Below are positions 59,105 to 60,465 of a stretch of DNA of 60,465 nt, piece after piece (the stretch's first letter is position 1; every line of letters starts with the position of its first letter). The stretch is from NCBI GenBank assembly GCA_945876945.1, contig CAMCQE010000007.1, forward strand, positions 1 to 60,465. Direction: 5' to 3'. The notes below the pieces were generated by a model. The model saw only the letters and a list, made by a program, of their open reading frames with translations. It searched no databases and had not been told where the DNA came from. The DNA is from Klebsiella pneumoniae (lineage in GTDB: Bacteria > Pseudomonadota > Gammaproteobacteria > Ga0077536). A program made the position numbers and the translations under genes.

Positions 59105-60319
59105 CTATCCGCCCAATCCAAACTCGGAGTGCAGGGCACGTACCGCCAACTCTCCATACTTATCATCAACCACCACCGAGATTTTGATTTCAGAGGTGGA
59201 GATCATCTTAATGTTGATGCCTTCGCTGGCCAGAATCCGGAACGCGCGGCTGGCAATGCCAGCATGTGAGCGCATCCCCACTCCGACCAGGGACACCTTA
59301 ACAATCTTGCGATCGCCGGTGACTTCGCGGGCCTTCAATTCACCGGCAATGCCTTGGAGGATGCCGAGTGCTTTGTCAAAGTCGTTGCGATTGACCGTAA
59401 AGGTGAAGTCGGCCGAACCATCGGCAGCCACATTCTGGACGATCATGTCGACTTCGATATTGGCGTCCGCCACCGGGCCAAGAATTGCCCCGGCAATACC
59501 CGGCCGATCGGGCACGCCCAGTACGGTGAGCTTGGCTTCATCGCGATTGAGCGTGACGCCTGAAATCAATGCGGCTTCCATGATGTTCTCCTCTGTCGTG
59601 ATCAGCGTGCCCGGACCATCCTTGAAGGACGACAGCACGCGCAGCGTGACCTGATACTTGCTCGCGAATTCAACCGAACGGATCTGCAGCACCTTGGCGC
59701 CGAGACTGGCCATTTCGAGCATTTCTTCGTAAGTGATGCGCTCAAGGCGCCGGGCCTCGGGCACGATGCGCGGGTCGGTGGTGTAGACGCCGTCAACATC
59801 GGTGTAGATCTGGCATTCATCCGCATTCAGCGCGGCTGCAAGCGCGACGCCCGTGGTATCTGACCCGCCGCGACCGAGGGTGGTGATATTGCCGTTGGCA
59901 TCAACGCCCTGAAAACCGGCGACGACCACCACTTTGCCGCTATTGAGGTCCGCTTCGATATTGGCGGAATCAATCGCCTCGATACGGGCTTTGTTGAAAG
60001 CCGAATCAGTCAGGATTTTGACCTGGGCACCGGTATAGGACTTAGCCGGCACGCCACGGGCTTCGAGCGCCATGGCCAGCAGGCCAATCGTGACCTGCTC
60101 GCCGGTCGACAGCAGGCTATCGAGTTCGCGCGGCGCCGGCGGATTCTGGATGGCGCGGGCAAGATTGAGCAGGCGATCGGTCTCCCCCGACATGGCGGAC
60201 ACCACAACCACCAAGCGATGCCCGGCGGCGTGGTCGCGCGCCACGCGCTCGGCCACGGCCTGGATACGTTCAACGGAACCGACGGACGTCCCGCCGAACT
60301 TCTGGACAATCAGACTCAT
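59105..60319 (-). CDS. lysC: Aspartate kinase
   Basis: A 404-residue monofunctional aspartokinase, the first step of Lys/Thr/Met and diaminopimelate synthesis. The N-terminal kinase domain starts MSLIVQKFGGTSVGSVERIQ and contains GFQGVDANGNITTLGRGGSD and YTDVDGVYTTDPRIVPEARR. Two C-terminal ACT domains follow (EAKLTVLGVPDRPGIAGAIL and VSLVGVGMRSHAGIASRAFR, with ISTSEIKISVVV), the sites of lysine/threonine feedback control. In this family an internal start often yields a separate beta subunit made of the ACT domains; that is possible here. It lies 26 bases after alaS. Confidence 0.97.
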   Translation of the reverse strand: MSLIVQKFGGTSVGSVERIQAVAERVARDHAAGHRLVVVVSAMSGETDRLLNLARAIQNPPAPRELDSLLSTGEQVTIGLLAMALEARGVPAKSYTGAQVKILTDSAFNKARIEAIDSANIEADLNSGKVVVVAGFQGVDANGNITTLGRGGSDTTGVALAAALNADECQIYTDVDGVYTTDPRIVPEARRLERITYEEMLEMASLGAKVLQIRSVEFASKYQVTLRVLSSFKDGPGTLITTEENIMEAALISGVTLNRDEAKLTVLGVPDRPGIAGAILGPVADANIEVDMIVQNVAADGSADFTFTVNRNDFDKALGILQGIAGELKAREVTGDRKIVKVSLVGVGMRSHAGIASRAFRILASEGINIKMISTSEIKISVVVDDKYGELAVRALHSEFGLGG

Positions 60320-60345
60320 AAGACTCTCTGTCTTTGCTTGTGCGT

Positions 60346-60465
60346 TTAGCCGAGGCGCTCGGCCACCCAGCCCTGAACCGACTCCAGCGCCGCCGGTAAG
60401 GCCGCGACATCAGGGCCACCGGCCTGCGCGAGATCGGGACGCCCACCGCCTTTGCCGCCTACCTG
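60346..60465 (-). CDS. alaS: Alanyl-tRNA synthetase, C-terminal end (partial)
   Basis: The last 39 codons and TAA stop of alaS; the rest lies beyond the right edge. The residues [16 protein letters not shown] are the conserved glycine-rich motif of the AlaRS C-terminal (C-Ala/DHHA1) domain, followed by the family's terminal helix ([14 protein letters not shown]). It is upstream of lysC on the same strand, as usual in gammaproteobacteria. Confidence 0.95.
   Translation of the reverse strand, partial: QVGGKGGGRPDLAQAGGPDVAALPAALESVQGWVAERLG

Overview
The window is about 60 kb of GC-rich, densely coded bacterial chromosome. It most resembles a gammaproteobacterium. The right edge carries the order alaS, lysC, csrA, tRNA-Ser(GCU) that is characteristic of that class, a YheU-type small protein sits at the left edge, and TamA/TamB, TonB-dependent B12 uptake and persulfide detoxification indicate a Gram-negative aerobe. 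I see no prophage, insertion sequence, rRNA or CRISPR array. I do not name a genus.

Layout. Positions 1-7.2 kb hold an amidase tail, a YheU homologue and three chemoreceptors. 7.2-13.9 kb hold a bestrophin-like membrane protein and the tamA-tamB pair. 14.0-19.7 kb hold a homogentisate cluster: a ring-activating flavin monooxygenase with a 61-residue partner, an MBL protein, fumarylacetoacetate hydrolase, homogentisate dioxygenase and a MarR regulator, with a clear operator-promoter between the two arms. 19.7-23.9 kb form a sulfide/persulfide module (ETHE1/Blh-type dioxygenase, BigR-like ArsR repressor, two half-size YeeE/YedE transporters, a DUF442 sulfurtransferase, a SulP permease). 24-28.6 kb hold an SDR, a sirtuin, an HU-like protein and a cobalamin riboswitch driving btuB. 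28.6-38.2 kb hold a DUF1631-like protein and an alpha-glucan group (two GH57 enzymes, branching enzyme GlgB, glucokinase) with a PhoD-type phosphatase.

38.3-45.7 kb hold a DadA-like dehydrogenase, an eight-cysteine protein, an SMP-30 lactonase, CorA, an iron-ADH-family enzyme with eroded metal ligands, a glutaminase fused to STAS and cyclic-nucleotide-binding domains, and an RDD protein. 45.7-51.6 kb hold a compact carboxylase-like operon: a 76-residue four-cysteine protein, a HyuA-like and a HyuB-like subunit, with a convergent acyl-CoA ligase. This set resembles the acetone/acetophenone carboxylase type and is the best candidate for an undescribed pathway. 51.7-57.7 kb hold an envelope protein joining YbaY, NlpE and META domains, a solute-binding protein, a GPH-type transporter, a DUF3833 lipoprotein and a two-subunit Rieske oxygenase of the salicylate-5-hydroxylase/anthranilate-dioxygenase kind.

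The most unusual DNA lies at 57.9-58.57 kb. The 3' end of tRNA-Ser(GCU) folds into a 28-bp terminator hairpin and is followed by four tandem units of about 159 bp (one shortened to 100 bp). Each unit repeats the terminator core flanked by degenerate copies of the tRNA 3' end. The arrangement recalls the E. coli tyrT/rtT repeats but on a serine tRNA.
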